DNA from: Deltaproteobacteria bacterium
GTDB taxonomy: Bacteria > Myxococcota > Myxococcia > Myxococcales > 40CM-4-68-19
Assembly (NCBI GenBank): GCA_005879535.1
Contig: VBKI01000084.1
Coordinates: 36,472-69,566, forward strand
DNA length: 33,095 nucleotides
Reading direction: 5' to 3'
The notes under the pieces were generated by a model. That model saw only the letters and a list, made by a program, of their open reading frames with translations. It had not been told where the DNA came from and made no database searches. Position numbers and translations under genes: made by a program. Below are positions 14,622 to 21,701 of this stretch, one piece after another (the stretch's first letter is position 1; every line of letters begins with the position of its first letter).

Positions 14622-15358
14622 GGTAGCGCTCCGAGCCGTGCCAGCGCGAAGAACGCCGTTGCCACCGCCATCATCGCCGCCAGGCCCGCGCCGATGAACA
14701 CGCGCAGCTTGTCGGGCAGCGTCGGCAGCGCCTCTTCCGCCTGCCGCGCCGCGGCCTGCGCGGCCGCCCGCAGATGGCGGGAGACTTCGCCCCGGGCCTC
14801 CGTTCCGTCCGGCGAGGGCAGAGGGCCGAGCTCCGGCAGCGGGGAGAGCGCTGTGACCAGCCGGAAGACGCGGATCGCCTCGGGCACGCCCTTCAGCCAC
14901 CGCTCTCCGGCGTCCTCCGCCTTGATCTCCGCCCGGTTCATCGACAGCCAGGCCGACTCGCCGATCAGCACCTCGCCGGGGCCGGCCACCGCCTCGATGC
15001 GGGAAGCAATGTTCACCGGCTCACCAAAGACGTCGCCGCCGGTCATCCGCACCTCGCCGAGGTGGACGGCGACCCTCGCCTGGAGCTGGCGCTCGGGCGG
15101 GACCGATGCATCGAAGCGGCGCACCCGCTCCATCAGCGCCGCCGCACAGAGCACCGCCTTGGTGGGCGAGTCGAAGGCGACCAGGAACGTGCCGCCGATC
15201 TGCTTGACGCGGCGCCCCCCGAATCGGCGGAAGGCGGGATCCACCAGCGCGGCGTGCAACCGCAGCATCCTTTGGGATTCTTCCCAGGTGAGCGCGCCGA
15301 GCCGCTCCGCGTATCCGCAGAGGCCGGCGAAGACGATGGCGAGGTTCTGCGACTTCAC
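14618..15358 (-). CDS. Class III cyclase, C2-like subunit lacking the metal-binding aspartates
   Basis: This 246-residue protein has a cyclase homology domain (5-145) clearly paralogous to the next gene; compare AVLCAAALMERV with AVLCAMAMQDRL. At the first metal site it reads VFAGLCGY (Gly12 for Asp), and at the second VKQIGGTFLVAF (Gly56 for Asp), so it cannot bind catalytic metal itself. It keeps Lys52, Asp109, Asn116 and Arg120 (GGDVFGEPVNIASR), the purine-specifying and transition-state residues. After a linker, one C-terminal transmembrane helix spans about 218-240. The start is GTG at 15358, with no obvious Shine-Dalgarno sequence. It lies 53 bp after prfC and is translationally coupled to the C1-like gene. 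The Lys/Asp pair predicts ATP as substrate for a heterodimer. Confidence 0.85.
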   Translation of the reverse strand: MKSQNLAIVFAGLCGYAERLGALTWEESQRMLRLHAALVDPAFRRFGGRRVKQIGGTFLVAFDSPTKAVLCAAALMERVRRFDASVPPERQLQARVAVHLGEVRMTGGDVFGEPVNIASRIEAVAGPGEVLIGESAWLSMNRAEIKAEDAGERWLKGVPEAIRVFRLVTALSPLPELGPLPSPDGTEARGEVSRHLRAAAQAAARQAEEALPTLPDKLRVFIGAGLAAMMAVATAFFALARLGALP

Positions 15359-15411
15359 GTCGGAGAAGGTAGGGAGTGGTGGCCATTGCGGAACCCCGTG
15401 CAGCAGCGGAC

Positions 15412-16959
15412 CTATTTACGTTTCGACAGCGGAGCGACCGGCGCGGTCGGCGCCCACGTCCAGGAGGGATGCCGACCCGTCGCGTAGCTCAGATTCCATT
15501 CGCTCTTGAACAGTGCGATGGGGTTCTGGTCGCGATCCTCGACGCAAAGCGCGTCGACCTCCGCCTCGAACCGCGCCGCGTCGAAGCCCGGCCCGCTCAC
15601 CCAGCGCGCCACCTGGTACGGCAGCCTCTCCATCATCAGATCCGCCCCGTATTCGTGCAAAAGGCGATATTGCAGGACCTCGAGCTGCAGCGCGCCGACG
15701 GCGCCGACGATCGGGTCGCGCATGCCTCCGCCGCGGGCGTGGAAGATCTGGATGGCCCCTTCCTGCGAGAGCTGCTCGAGGCCCTTCTCGAACTGCTTGC
15801 GCTTGAGCGCGTCCTTTGCCCGCACACGGGCGAAGATCTCTGGAGAGAAGCGCGGCAGCTCCGCGTACTCGAAGGCCGGACCTTCGGAGAGCGTGTCGCC
15901 GATGCGCAGCGTTCCGGTATCGAACAGCCCGATCACGTCGCCGGGCCAGGCCTCCTCGATCACCTGCCGGTCCGCGCCGAAGAGCTGGTGCGGCATCGAG
16001 AGGCGGACCGGCTTCTCCTCGCGGGGGAGGCGCGCATCCATGCCGCGGTAGAACCGGCCGGAGCACACCCGCAAGAACGCGAGCCGGTCCCGGTGCGCGG
16101 GGTCCATGTTCGCCTGGATCTTGAAGACGAATCCGGAGAAGCGCGGCTCCATGGGATCGACCGCCGCGCCGTCGACGCGAATCCGCGGGCCGGGTGCGGG
16201 AGCCAGGCGCACGAACGCGTCGAGGAACTCGTCCACCCCGACCTCGGTCATCGCCGACCCGAAGAAGGCCGGCGACAGCTCGCCACGCAGCACCTTGGCG
16301 TGATCGAAGGGATCGCCCGCGGCCTCCAGGAGCTCGATCTCCTCGCGGACCTTCCCGGGCACATCCCCGCCGACGACCTGGCGCTGCCAGGTCGGATCGA
16401 AGAGCTCCGCCACGCCCTTGAAGTCCTGGCCCTGCCCGAGCGGCCAGGTGATGGGGCAGGTCCGGATGCCCAGCACCTCCTCTACCTCGTGGAGGTTGTC
16501 GAACGGCTCGCGGCCGAGCCGGTCGAGCTTGTTCACGAACGTGAAGATCGGGATTCCGCGCCGGCGGCAGACCTGGAAGAGCTTGCGGGTCTGGGCCTCG
16601 ACTCCCTTGGCGCTGTCGATCAGCATCACCGCGGCATCGGCGGCAGCGAGCGTCCGGTAGGTGTCTTCGGAGAAGTCCTGGTGGCCCGGCGTGTCGAGCA
16701 GGTTGATGCGGAAGCCGCGGTGCTCGAACTGCAGCACCGAGCTCGTCACCGAGATCCCGCGCTGCCGCTCCAGCTCCATCCAGTCGGAGGTGACATGCCT
16801 CTGGGCGCCGCGCGCCTTCACCGCTCCGGCGAGGTGGATGGCGCCGCCGTGGAGGAGCAGCTTCTCGGTGAGCGTCGTCTTCCCGGCGTCCGGATGGGAG
16901 ATGATTGCAAACGTCCGGCGACGCGCCGTTTCCGCTTTGAGCTTCTCTTCAGGCTGCAT
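15412..16959 (-). CDS. prfC: Peptide chain release factor 3 (RF3)
   Basis: This 515-residue translational GTPase recycles RF1 and RF2 from the ribosome after termination. It has G1 HPDAGKTT, the switch region RGISVTSSV, G3 DTPGHQD and G4 NKLD, and the RF3-typical start RRRTFAIISHPDAGKTTLTE. Later domains match RF3 in RFSGFVFKIQANMDPAHRDR and ending segments such as VGALQLEVLQYRL. The length is close to the E. coli protein (529). The start is fixed by the 12 residues before the RRTFAIISH block, the same number as in E. coli. The ATG at 16959 is only 9 bases after the tRNA-Ala 3' end and has no Shine-Dalgarno sequence. The C2-like cyclase gene follows after 53 bp. Confidence 0.95.
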   Translation of the reverse strand: MQPEEKLKAETARRRTFAIISHPDAGKTTLTEKLLLHGGAIHLAGAVKARGAQRHVTSDWMELERQRGISVTSSVLQFEHRGFRINLLDTPGHQDFSEDTYRTLAAADAAVMLIDSAKGVEAQTRKLFQVCRRRGIPIFTFVNKLDRLGREPFDNLHEVEEVLGIRTCPITWPLGQGQDFKGVAELFDPTWQRQVVGGDVPGKVREEIELLEAAGDPFDHAKVLRGELSPAFFGSAMTEVGVDEFLDAFVRLAPAPGPRIRVDGAAVDPMEPRFSGFVFKIQANMDPAHRDRLAFLRVCSGRFYRGMDARLPREEKPVRLSMPHQLFGADRQVIEEAWPGDVIGLFDTGTLRIGDTLSEGPAFEYAELPRFSPEIFARVRAKDALKRKQFEKGLEQLSQEGAIQIFHARGGGMRDPIVGAVGALQLEVLQYRLLHEYGADLMMERLPYQVARWVSGPGFDAARFEAEVDALCVEDRDQNPIALFKSEWNLSYATGRHPSWTWAPTAPVAPLSKRK

Positions 16960-16968
16960 GTACTGGAA

Positions 16969-17041
16969 TGGACCTGACCGGGATCGAACCGGTGACCTCT
17001 AGAGTGCGATTCTAGCGCTCTCCCAGCTGAGCTACAGGCCC
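16969..17041 (-). tRNA. tRNA-Ala, anticodon CGC
   Basis: This 73-nt cloverleaf can be folded by hand on the minus strand. The acceptor is GGGCCTG paired with CAGGTCC, the D arm GCTC...GAGC, the anticodon stem CTAGA/TCTAG with loop ATCGCAC, and the T arm ACCGG-TTCGATC-CCGGT. The anticodon is CGC (plus strand 17006-17008), reading GCG. The G3-T70 pair, the main alanine identity element, is present and confirms alanine. The discriminator base is A73 and the CCA tail is not encoded, since TTCC follows. It lies directly upstream of prfC on the same strand. Confidence 0.95.
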
Positions 17042-17138
17042 GCAGTCCGGCGGCGAGGGACGGGGCTTGTACCGTTGGCGCCCAGCCCTGTCAAGGACAG
17101 CTTGACTCGCGGGCAGCGGCAGGAGCAGACGGAAGCGC

Positions 17139-17660
17139 ATGGGGATCCTCATCGTCGCGGTCGTCGCTACGGCGGTGGGATTTCTCCTCATCCTCCTCAT
17201 CGGCCGCGGGCAGCCCGTCTCGCCGGCGGCGCCGGAGAACCTGGCGCGCGAAGGCCACGGCGCGATGGCGTGGGTGCGCGGGTTCGGCATCGAGGGCTTC
17301 CAGCGGCTGCTGCTGACCCTGTTCACCGAGATGGGGTTCCATCCGGAGCGGAGCGAGCGGGGCTCGGGCACGGTCGATCTGTTCGCCAACGATCCGACGC
17401 CGATCCGCGGCGGACGGCTGTACGTCCATGGGCTGCTCGGTCAGCCGGGGGTGCCCACCGACGCGGACGAGGTGCGCAACATGATCGACACGGCGCGCGC
17501 GGAGTTCGTCGGCAAGGGCGTGCTGGTGACGCTGGGGACGTTCACCTCCGACGCGCGCGACGCGGCGAAAGGGAACCCCATCGATCTCTTGGACGGCGAC
17601 GAGCTGGGCCGGCTGGTCCGCAAGCACATGCCGCAGGCCTTCGCGCAGCGAAAAATTTAA
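17139..17660 (+). CDS. Membrane-anchored protein with a Mrr-like endonuclease-fold domain, probably inactive
   Basis: The 173 residues start with a single membrane helix (MGILIVAVVATAVGFLLILL, 1-20). Residues about 48-165 then read like a Mrr/restriction-endonuclease-like domain: GIEGFQRLLLTLFTEMGF, SGTVDLFA, and a closing VLVTLGTFTSDARDAAKG with LLDGDELGRLVRK, both typical of Mrr_cat proteins. In active members the strand after the conserved Asp carries ExK; here it reads GGRLYVHGL, so the catalytic Glu and Lys are missing. I infer a non-cleaving, membrane-tethered domain, perhaps for protein or nucleic acid binding. GGAAG lies 5 bases before the ATG. It diverges from the tRNA-Ala gene, and its stop lies next to the T-run of the convergent terminator. 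Confidence 0.75.
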   Translation: MGILIVAVVATAVGFLLILLIGRGQPVSPAAPENLAREGHGAMAWVRGFGIEGFQRLLLTLFTEMGFHPERSERGSGTVDLFANDPTPIRGGRLYVHGLLGQPGVPTDADEVRNMIDTARAEFVGKGVLVTLGTFTSDARDAAKGNPIDLLDGDELGRLVRKHMPQAFAQRKI

Positions 17661-17704
17661 AAAAAATAAAAACCCCGGCGGGCCGCAACGGCCGCCCGCC
17701 GGGG
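17651..17704 (-). terminator. Intrinsic terminator for the collagen-like gene
   Basis: Arms CCCCGGCGGG (17673-17682) and CCCGCCGGGG (17695-17704) form a 10-bp GC stem. On the minus strand a long T-rich tract follows (complement of 17651-17672). It lies 21 bp after the collagen-like stop and reads minus-only, since no T-run follows on the plus strand. The T-tract overlaps the last codons of the convergent plus-strand gene. Confidence 0.92.
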
Positions 17705-17725
17705 AGTGGAAGAACGGGACCCGGA

Positions 17726-18835
17726 CTACTGGTCGAACGACATGACCTGCAGGTGCGAGGCCTGCCAGTCAGCGGTCGGGTCGTACGAGAACGACATCGG
17801 CGTCCGGTACTGCAGCACGATGATGTGCTCGCCGGCCGCGAGCATCGTGTAGAACGTGCCCGAGGTGCTCGCGTAGACCGTGTTGCCCACCACCTGCTGC
17901 GATCCCTGCATGACCTTTCCATCGATCAGCAGCCGCGTGACGATGGCGCCGTTGGGCGGCACCGACAGCGTCCAGGCGATCGCCGCCGGGCCCGCGTTGG
18001 CAGTTGTCAGCGGGAGCGTGAGACCCGGGACCGGGCGCCAGGTGTTGTCCGGCGTGCTGTTCCAGGTCGCCGAGTTCACCGAGGTGATGTTGGGCACGCT
18101 GGCAGGACCCGCGGGGCCTTCGGGACCCTGCGGACCCGTGGGACCCGTCGCCCCCGTCGCGCCCGTCGCGCCCGTGGCGCCCGTGGCGCCAGCCGGACCT
18201 TGCGGGCCCTCAGGACCCTGCGGACCGGTGGCGCCCTGCGGGCCCTGCGGGCCAGCGGGACCCTGCGCACCCTGCGGACCAGCGGGACCCGCGGGGCCGG
18301 GAGGACCGTCATGACCCATCGGGCCGGCCGGGCCCTCGACGCCGATCGGACCTTGCGGGCCGGACGCGCCAGTGGCGCCAGCGGGACCCTGCGGGCCGGC
18401 CGCGCCGGTGGCGCCAGCGGGACCCTGCGGGCCTACGGCGCCAGCGACGCCTGCCGGGCCCTGCGGACCGGCAGCGCCGGCGGGACCAGCAGGGCCTTGC
18501 GGACCGGTGGCGCCAGGCGCACCCGCGGGGCCAGCCGGACCCATCAGGCCTACCGCACCCGCCGGGCCCATCGGACCTGCGTCGCCAGGGCTGCCTGCCG
18601 GACCCTGCGGGCCAGCGGGGCCTGCCTCGTTCCAGTACAGGGACGTCTCACCCGAGCGGCATGATTCGCCAGAGGCGACCACCCGCGGGTTGCCCTGTCT
18701 GTCGAGGCAGGCATAGATGACGCCATCCGGGCCGACGACGGGTGGCGGCCTCAGGCGTGCTGCAAACGCCGTCGAGGGCGCAAGGAGCGCCAGCCCGACG
18801 AAGAGCGCCCAGGACCGGATTAGGTTGGTCAGCAT
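17726..18835 (-). CDS. Secreted collagen-like protein
   Basis: The predicted 369 residues start with a signal peptide ([20 protein letters not shown], then STAFA before the likely cut). A short domain (26-71) has two cysteines, Cys43 and Cys59. Residues 72-246 are 58 uninterrupted Gly-X-Y triplets, mostly GPA, GPQ and GAT. A globular beta-rich C-terminal domain of about 120 residues follows ([19 protein letters not shown], then [14 protein letters not shown]), perhaps a trimerising head. Bacterial collagen-like proteins form triple helices at the cell surface without hydroxyproline. The ATG at 18835 follows GAGGGTG by 4-5 bases, which favours it over a longer frame. The gene ends at a strong terminator. 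The neighbours do not indicate a partner. Confidence 0.88.
   Translation of the reverse strand: MLTNLIRSWALFVGLALLAPSTAFAARLRPPPVVGPDGVIYACLDRQGNPRVVASGESCRSGETSLYWNEAGPAGPQGPAGSPGDAGPMGPAGAVGLMGPAGPAGAPGATGPQGPAGPAGAAGPQGPAGVAGAVGPQGPAGATGAAGPQGPAGATGASGPQGPIGVEGPAGPMGHDGPPGPAGPAGPQGAQGPAGPQGPQGATGPQGPEGPQGPAGATGATGATGATGATGPTGPQGPEGPAGPASVPNITSVNSATWNSTPDNTWRPVPGLTLPLTTANAGPAAIAWTLSVPPNGAIVTRLLIDGKVMQGSQQVVGNTVYASTSGTFYTMLAAGEHIIVLQYRTPMSFSYDPTADWQASHLQVMSFDQ
18098..18622 (-). repeat. Tandem Gly-X-Y coding repeat inside the collagen-like gene
   Basis: This is a 525-bp run of 9-base-related units coding Gly-X-Y triplets, with near-identical blocks such as GGTCCGCAGG. A five-fold GAT run (GATGATGATGAT at protein level) lies around 18137-18187. 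The repeat is perfectly in frame. The near-identical units make length change by slippage or recombination likely. Confidence 0.85.
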
Positions 18836-19026
18836 TTTCACCCTCACTGTGGAACTGCGGCCATGCTGGCAAGGGCTCGCACGGTGCGTCAATGACACCC
18901 GCGGGTCTCAAGTGAGGCTGCCGGGGCGCCGCTGAGGGCGTGGTGTGGAGGGTGATCGAAGCTGGAGAAATGCGGGCGCGTGTGCGCTGTCGCACAAAAT
19001 TCAGTCGCGCCGGAAACTTGACGAGC

Positions 19027-19203
19027 TCACTCCTGCATGCGGCGCAGGATCTGGTCCTTCCGTCCTTCCCGGATCAGACGATCGTTCTTCCGCGCCTCGT
19101 CGAAGCTCAGGTACGTGAAGTACCCCACGAGCAGCAGCATGAAGACGATGGGGATGTTGTCGGGGACGGAGACGATCGCCCAGAAGTTCAAGAGCGGGCC
19201 CAT
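19027..19203 (-). CDS. Small single-pass membrane protein next to the cytochrome b genes
   Basis: The predicted 58 residues are [18 protein letters not shown], a hydrophobic helix ([16 protein letters not shown]) and a basic, charged tail ([20 protein letters not shown]). This is the layout of small accessory subunits of respiratory complexes, and the gene diverges directly from the Rieske gene. It is too short for most gene callers, but the coherent sequence and GC-rich third positions support it. No Shine-Dalgarno sequence precedes ATG 19203, so it may be leaderless or use another start. I do not recognise a named family. A role with the b/c complex is an inference from position. Confidence 0.65.
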   Translation of the reverse strand: MGPLLNFWAIVSVPDNIPIVFMLLLVGYFTYLSFDEARKNDRLIREGRKDQILRRMQE

Positions 19204-19291
19204 GGCGCGCGACTATAGCGCATCTCATGATCTGCACAGCCTCAAAACGCAGCCGCAGAGCCGCAGCTTTCGGGGCGGCAGGGGTTGGTCA

Positions 19292-19314
19292 ACGTGCGGC
19301 AACCTGTCGCACGT
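19292..19314. promoter_or_regulatory. Inverted repeat (operator candidate) upstream of the Rieske operon
   Basis: ACGTGCG (19292-19298) and CGCACGT (19308-19314) form a perfect 7-bp inverted repeat around a 9-base spacer, in the 194-bp divergent gap between the 58-residue protein and the Rieske gene. A related element, TGTGCG-CTGT-CGCACA at 18981-18996, shares the string CTGTCGCAC and lies downstream of the small gene. A regulator site is plausible, but the factor is unknown. Confidence 0.4.
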
Positions 19315-19397
19315 GCGCCTCGACTCCTTGACCGCTCGCGATCGTTCGTGTCAGGAAGTGTCCTCTCTTCTCAGCGGCTTGCAACAGAGGGAGATGA

Positions 19398-19934
19398 ATG
19401 CCGGGCGGGAATCCAGGCATCTCCGAAGCAGAGAGCGGAAATTTCATCTGGTCGAGGCGCGATCTCCTCTCGCTCGCGGGATGGGGCGCCATCCTCACCT
19501 GCTTCGCCGCCGCCGGCGGCGCCATCCTGCGTCTGCTCTTCCCTCGCGTTCTCTTCGAGCCGCCCACCAGCTTCAAGGCCGGCTACCCCACCGAGTACAC
19601 GGTCGGCGACGTCTCCGAGAAGTGGATGAAGTCGCAGCGCGTCTGGGTCGTGCGGCTGCCGAACACGATCTACGCGCTGCTCGGCATCTGCACGCACCTC
19701 GGTTGCACGCCCCGCTGGCTCGGACCCGAGAACAAGTTCAAGTGCCCCTGCCACGGATCGGGGTACACGAAGGACGGCGTGAACTTCGAAGGCCCGACGC
19801 CGCGGCCGCTCGAGCGGGTGAAGATCACGCTCGGCGACGACGGCCAGCTCGTCGTCGACAAGGCGTTTCGCTATCGGTACGAGCTGGGCCAGTGGGACGA
19901 CCCGAACGCGTTCGTCAAGTACAGCGGAGCCTGA
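19398..19934 (+). CDS. Rieske iron-sulfur protein of a cytochrome b/c complex
   Basis: This 178-residue electron-transfer subunit accepts an electron from quinol at the Qo site and passes it to cytochrome c. An N-terminal helix (about 22-48) follows an SRRDLL sequence that resembles a twin-arginine signal, as expected for Rieske proteins. The [2Fe-2S] ligands are in CTHLGC (Cys98, His100) and CPCHGS (Cys116, His119), with Cys103 and Cys118 as the disulfide. The length is usual for the family. GAGGGAG lies just before the ATG at 19398. The cytochrome b gene begins 2 bp after its stop, so they form one operon. Confidence 0.95.
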   Translation: MPGGNPGISEAESGNFIWSRRDLLSLAGWGAILTCFAAAGGAILRLLFPRVLFEPPTSFKAGYPTEYTVGDVSEKWMKSQRVWVVRLPNTIYALLGICTHLGCTPRWLGPENKFKCPCHGSGYTKDGVNFEGPTPRPLERVKITLGDDGQLVVDKAFRYRYELGQWDDPNAFVKYSGA

Positions 19935-19936
19935 AC

Positions 19937-20719
19937 GTGCCCGAACCCGAGAAGCGCAGGACATCGCTCGGCGAGATCGTCACCAACAACTACGTCTGGC
20001 GATCGATCTTCCGCCACGGCTACGCGGACACCCCGCGCAACCGCGTGCTGCAGGTCAGCGCCAACGTCTGGCTGCATCTGCATCCCTCGAAGATGCGGCG
20101 GCACGGGATCCGCTACCGCCATACCTGGTGCGCCGGCGGGCTCACCTTCCTTCTCTATCTCTGCACGGTGGTGACCGGCGTGGTGCTGATGTTCTACTAC
20201 CGGCCCACCGGCGAGTACGCGTACTGGGACATCAAGTACCTCGACTTCGACGTTCCCTTCGGAATGATCATGCGCAACATGCACCGCTGGGCGGCGCACG
20301 GCATGGTCATCTTCATCTGGCTGCACATGTTCCGGGTCTTCATGACCGGCAGTTACAAGCCTCCCCGGGAGTTCAACTGGGTCGTCGGCGTCAACCTGCT
20401 CACCCTCACGCTCCTGCTCTCGTTCACCGGCTACCTGCTCCCCTGGGATCAGCTGGCAATCTGGGCGGTGACGGTCGGCACGAACATGGCGCGGGCCACG
20501 CCCCTGCTCGGCAACGAAGGTCCGTTCGGCCCGCAGCTGGGAATGACGCCGCGCTACGACGCTCGCGCGCTGCTCACGGCGGGGACGGTGGTGGGAGCGC
20601 CGACGTTGCTTCGCTTCTACGTCCTGCACTGCATCTTCATCCCCGTCATCGCCTCGATCCTGATGATCCTCCACTTCTGGCGCATCCGCAAAGACGGCGG
20701 GATCAGCGGTCCGCTCTAG
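19937..20719 (+). CDS. petB: b6-type cytochrome b (N-terminal half of split cytochrome b)
   Basis: This 260-residue four-helix protein holds the two b hemes. Axial histidines are His116 and His130 (H-x13-H) and His231 and His246 (H-x14-H). The 14-residue gap in the last pair is the b6 form; mitochondrial cytochrome b has 13. Cys65 in TWCAGGLTF sits exactly 51 residues before the first heme His, the same distance as Cys35 in plant cytochrome b6, which binds heme c-n covalently. [10 protein letters not shown] also matches b6. The start is GTG 19937, with GGAG 8 bases upstream inside the end of the Rieske gene. The missing C-terminal half of cytochrome b is the next gene. Confidence 0.93.
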   Translation: MPEPEKRRTSLGEIVTNNYVWRSIFRHGYADTPRNRVLQVSANVWLHLHPSKMRRHGIRYRHTWCAGGLTFLLYLCTVVTGVVLMFYYRPTGEYAYWDIKYLDFDVPFGMIMRNMHRWAAHGMVIFIWLHMFRVFMTGSYKPPREFNWVVGVNLLTLTLLLSFTGYLLPWDQLAIWAVTVGTNMARATPLLGNEGPFGPQLGMTPRYDARALLTAGTVVGAPTLLRFYVLHCIFIPVIASILMILHFWRIRKDGGISGPL

Positions 20720-20734
20720 AAAGGGCCCACGCGA

Positions 20735-21556
20735 ATGGCCGAGAACATCCAGCCCGGGACCATCCAGGATCAGGAAGAAGTGAAGGTCCAGGCCGGACGG
20801 GCGCGCGCCGCGCTTCCCGCCGCCGATCTGCCCGACAAGGTCCACACCTGGCCGTACCTGGTCCGCGCCGAGTTCATCGCCGGCTGCGTCCTTCTCCTGG
20901 TGCTGATGGTGTGGAGCATCACCGTCGACGCCCCGATGGAGGAGCCGGCGAATCCGACCAAGACGCCGAACCCGTCCAAGGCGCCCTGGTACTTCCTCGG
21001 CCTGCAGGAAATGCTCGTCTACTTCGACCCCTGGATCGCCGGCGTGCTCTTGCCGTCGCTGATCATCGTCGGGCTGATGATCATCCCGTACGTCGACATC
21101 AACCCGAAGGGGAACGGCTACTACACCTGGAGCGAGCGCAAGTTCGCCATCGCCACCTTCCTCGTCGGGTTCCTCGGAATGTGGGTGGGGATGATCACCA
21201 TCGGCGTCTTCTTCCGCGGTCCCGGCTGGAACCTCTTCATGCCCTGGGACTACTGGGACCCGCACAAGGTGGTGCCGCTGACCAACATCGATCTGCCCTA
21301 CAAGCTGGGCATCCGCACCGAGATGGGAGCGATGCTCTTCGGCGCCATCTGCGTGCTGGGATGGCTGGTCGGTATCCCCGGCGCCGTCTGGCAATGGAAG
21401 AAGGGCACGCCGTTCATGCGCCAGCTGGGGATGATGCGGTACGGGATCGTCGCCACGCTCTTCATGATCATGGCCGGCGTCCTGGTGAAGATGGCTCTGC
21501 GCCTGAGCCTCAACATCAAATACATCCTCGTCATCCCGAACATCCTGAACATTTGA
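20735..21556 (+). CDS. Subunit IV-like (PetD-type) C-terminal half of split cytochrome b, extended
   Basis: The 273 residues hold about five membrane helices (roughly 46-64, 98-118, 133-155, 203-222, 235-255). Plant PetD is about 160 residues with three, so this one has a C-terminal extension of about 90 residues. The Qo-site region reads PNPSKAPWYFLGLQEML; the usual PEWY appears as APWY, so the conserved Glu is missing. Such variants are known in low-potential quinol oxidising complexes. The long soluble N-terminus (1-40) is charged. It follows petB by 15 bp and should be co-translated with it. A 145-bp gap with hairpins separates it from the octaheme gene. Confidence 0.9.
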   Translation: MAENIQPGTIQDQEEVKVQAGRARAALPAADLPDKVHTWPYLVRAEFIAGCVLLLVLMVWSITVDAPMEEPANPTKTPNPSKAPWYFLGLQEMLVYFDPWIAGVLLPSLIIVGLMIIPYVDINPKGNGYYTWSERKFAIATFLVGFLGMWVGMITIGVFFRGPGWNLFMPWDYWDPHKVVPLTNIDLPYKLGIRTEMGAMLFGAICVLGWLVGIPGAVWQWKKGTPFMRQLGMMRYGIVATLFMIMAGVLVKMALRLSLNIKYILVIPNILNI

Positions 21557-21609
21557 TGAATCGCTCTGCTGTGATCGCGCGCCACCATTCCGTGACCGCT
21601 CTTCGATCC

Positions 21610-21654
21610 GGCGCCTGCGGCGCCTCCACGAAGGGGGAACTCGCTCCCCCTTCG
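21610..21654. repeat. Two adjacent hairpins between the PetD-like and octaheme genes
   Basis: GGCGCC-TGC-GGCGCC (21610-21624) is a 6-bp stem. CGAAGGGGGA (21629-21638) and TCCCCCTTCG (21645-21654) form a perfect 10-bp stem with a 6-base loop. No T-run follows, so it is not a classical terminator. The symmetric, GC-rich structure between two operon genes resembles REP-like elements or an mRNA processing or stability site. Whether it recurs elsewhere in the genome cannot be seen here. Confidence 0.5.
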
Positions 21655-21701
21655 AACCCCCAACGGATGCGCCTCACTCCGGGCGTGGCTGAGGTGTAGC
21701 G

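Noticed and set aside
18098-18622. Regular short repeats that might be taken for a CRISPR array or non-coding satellite
   Set aside because: The repeats have no unique spacers and code in frame for Gly-X-Y triplets of a secreted protein.
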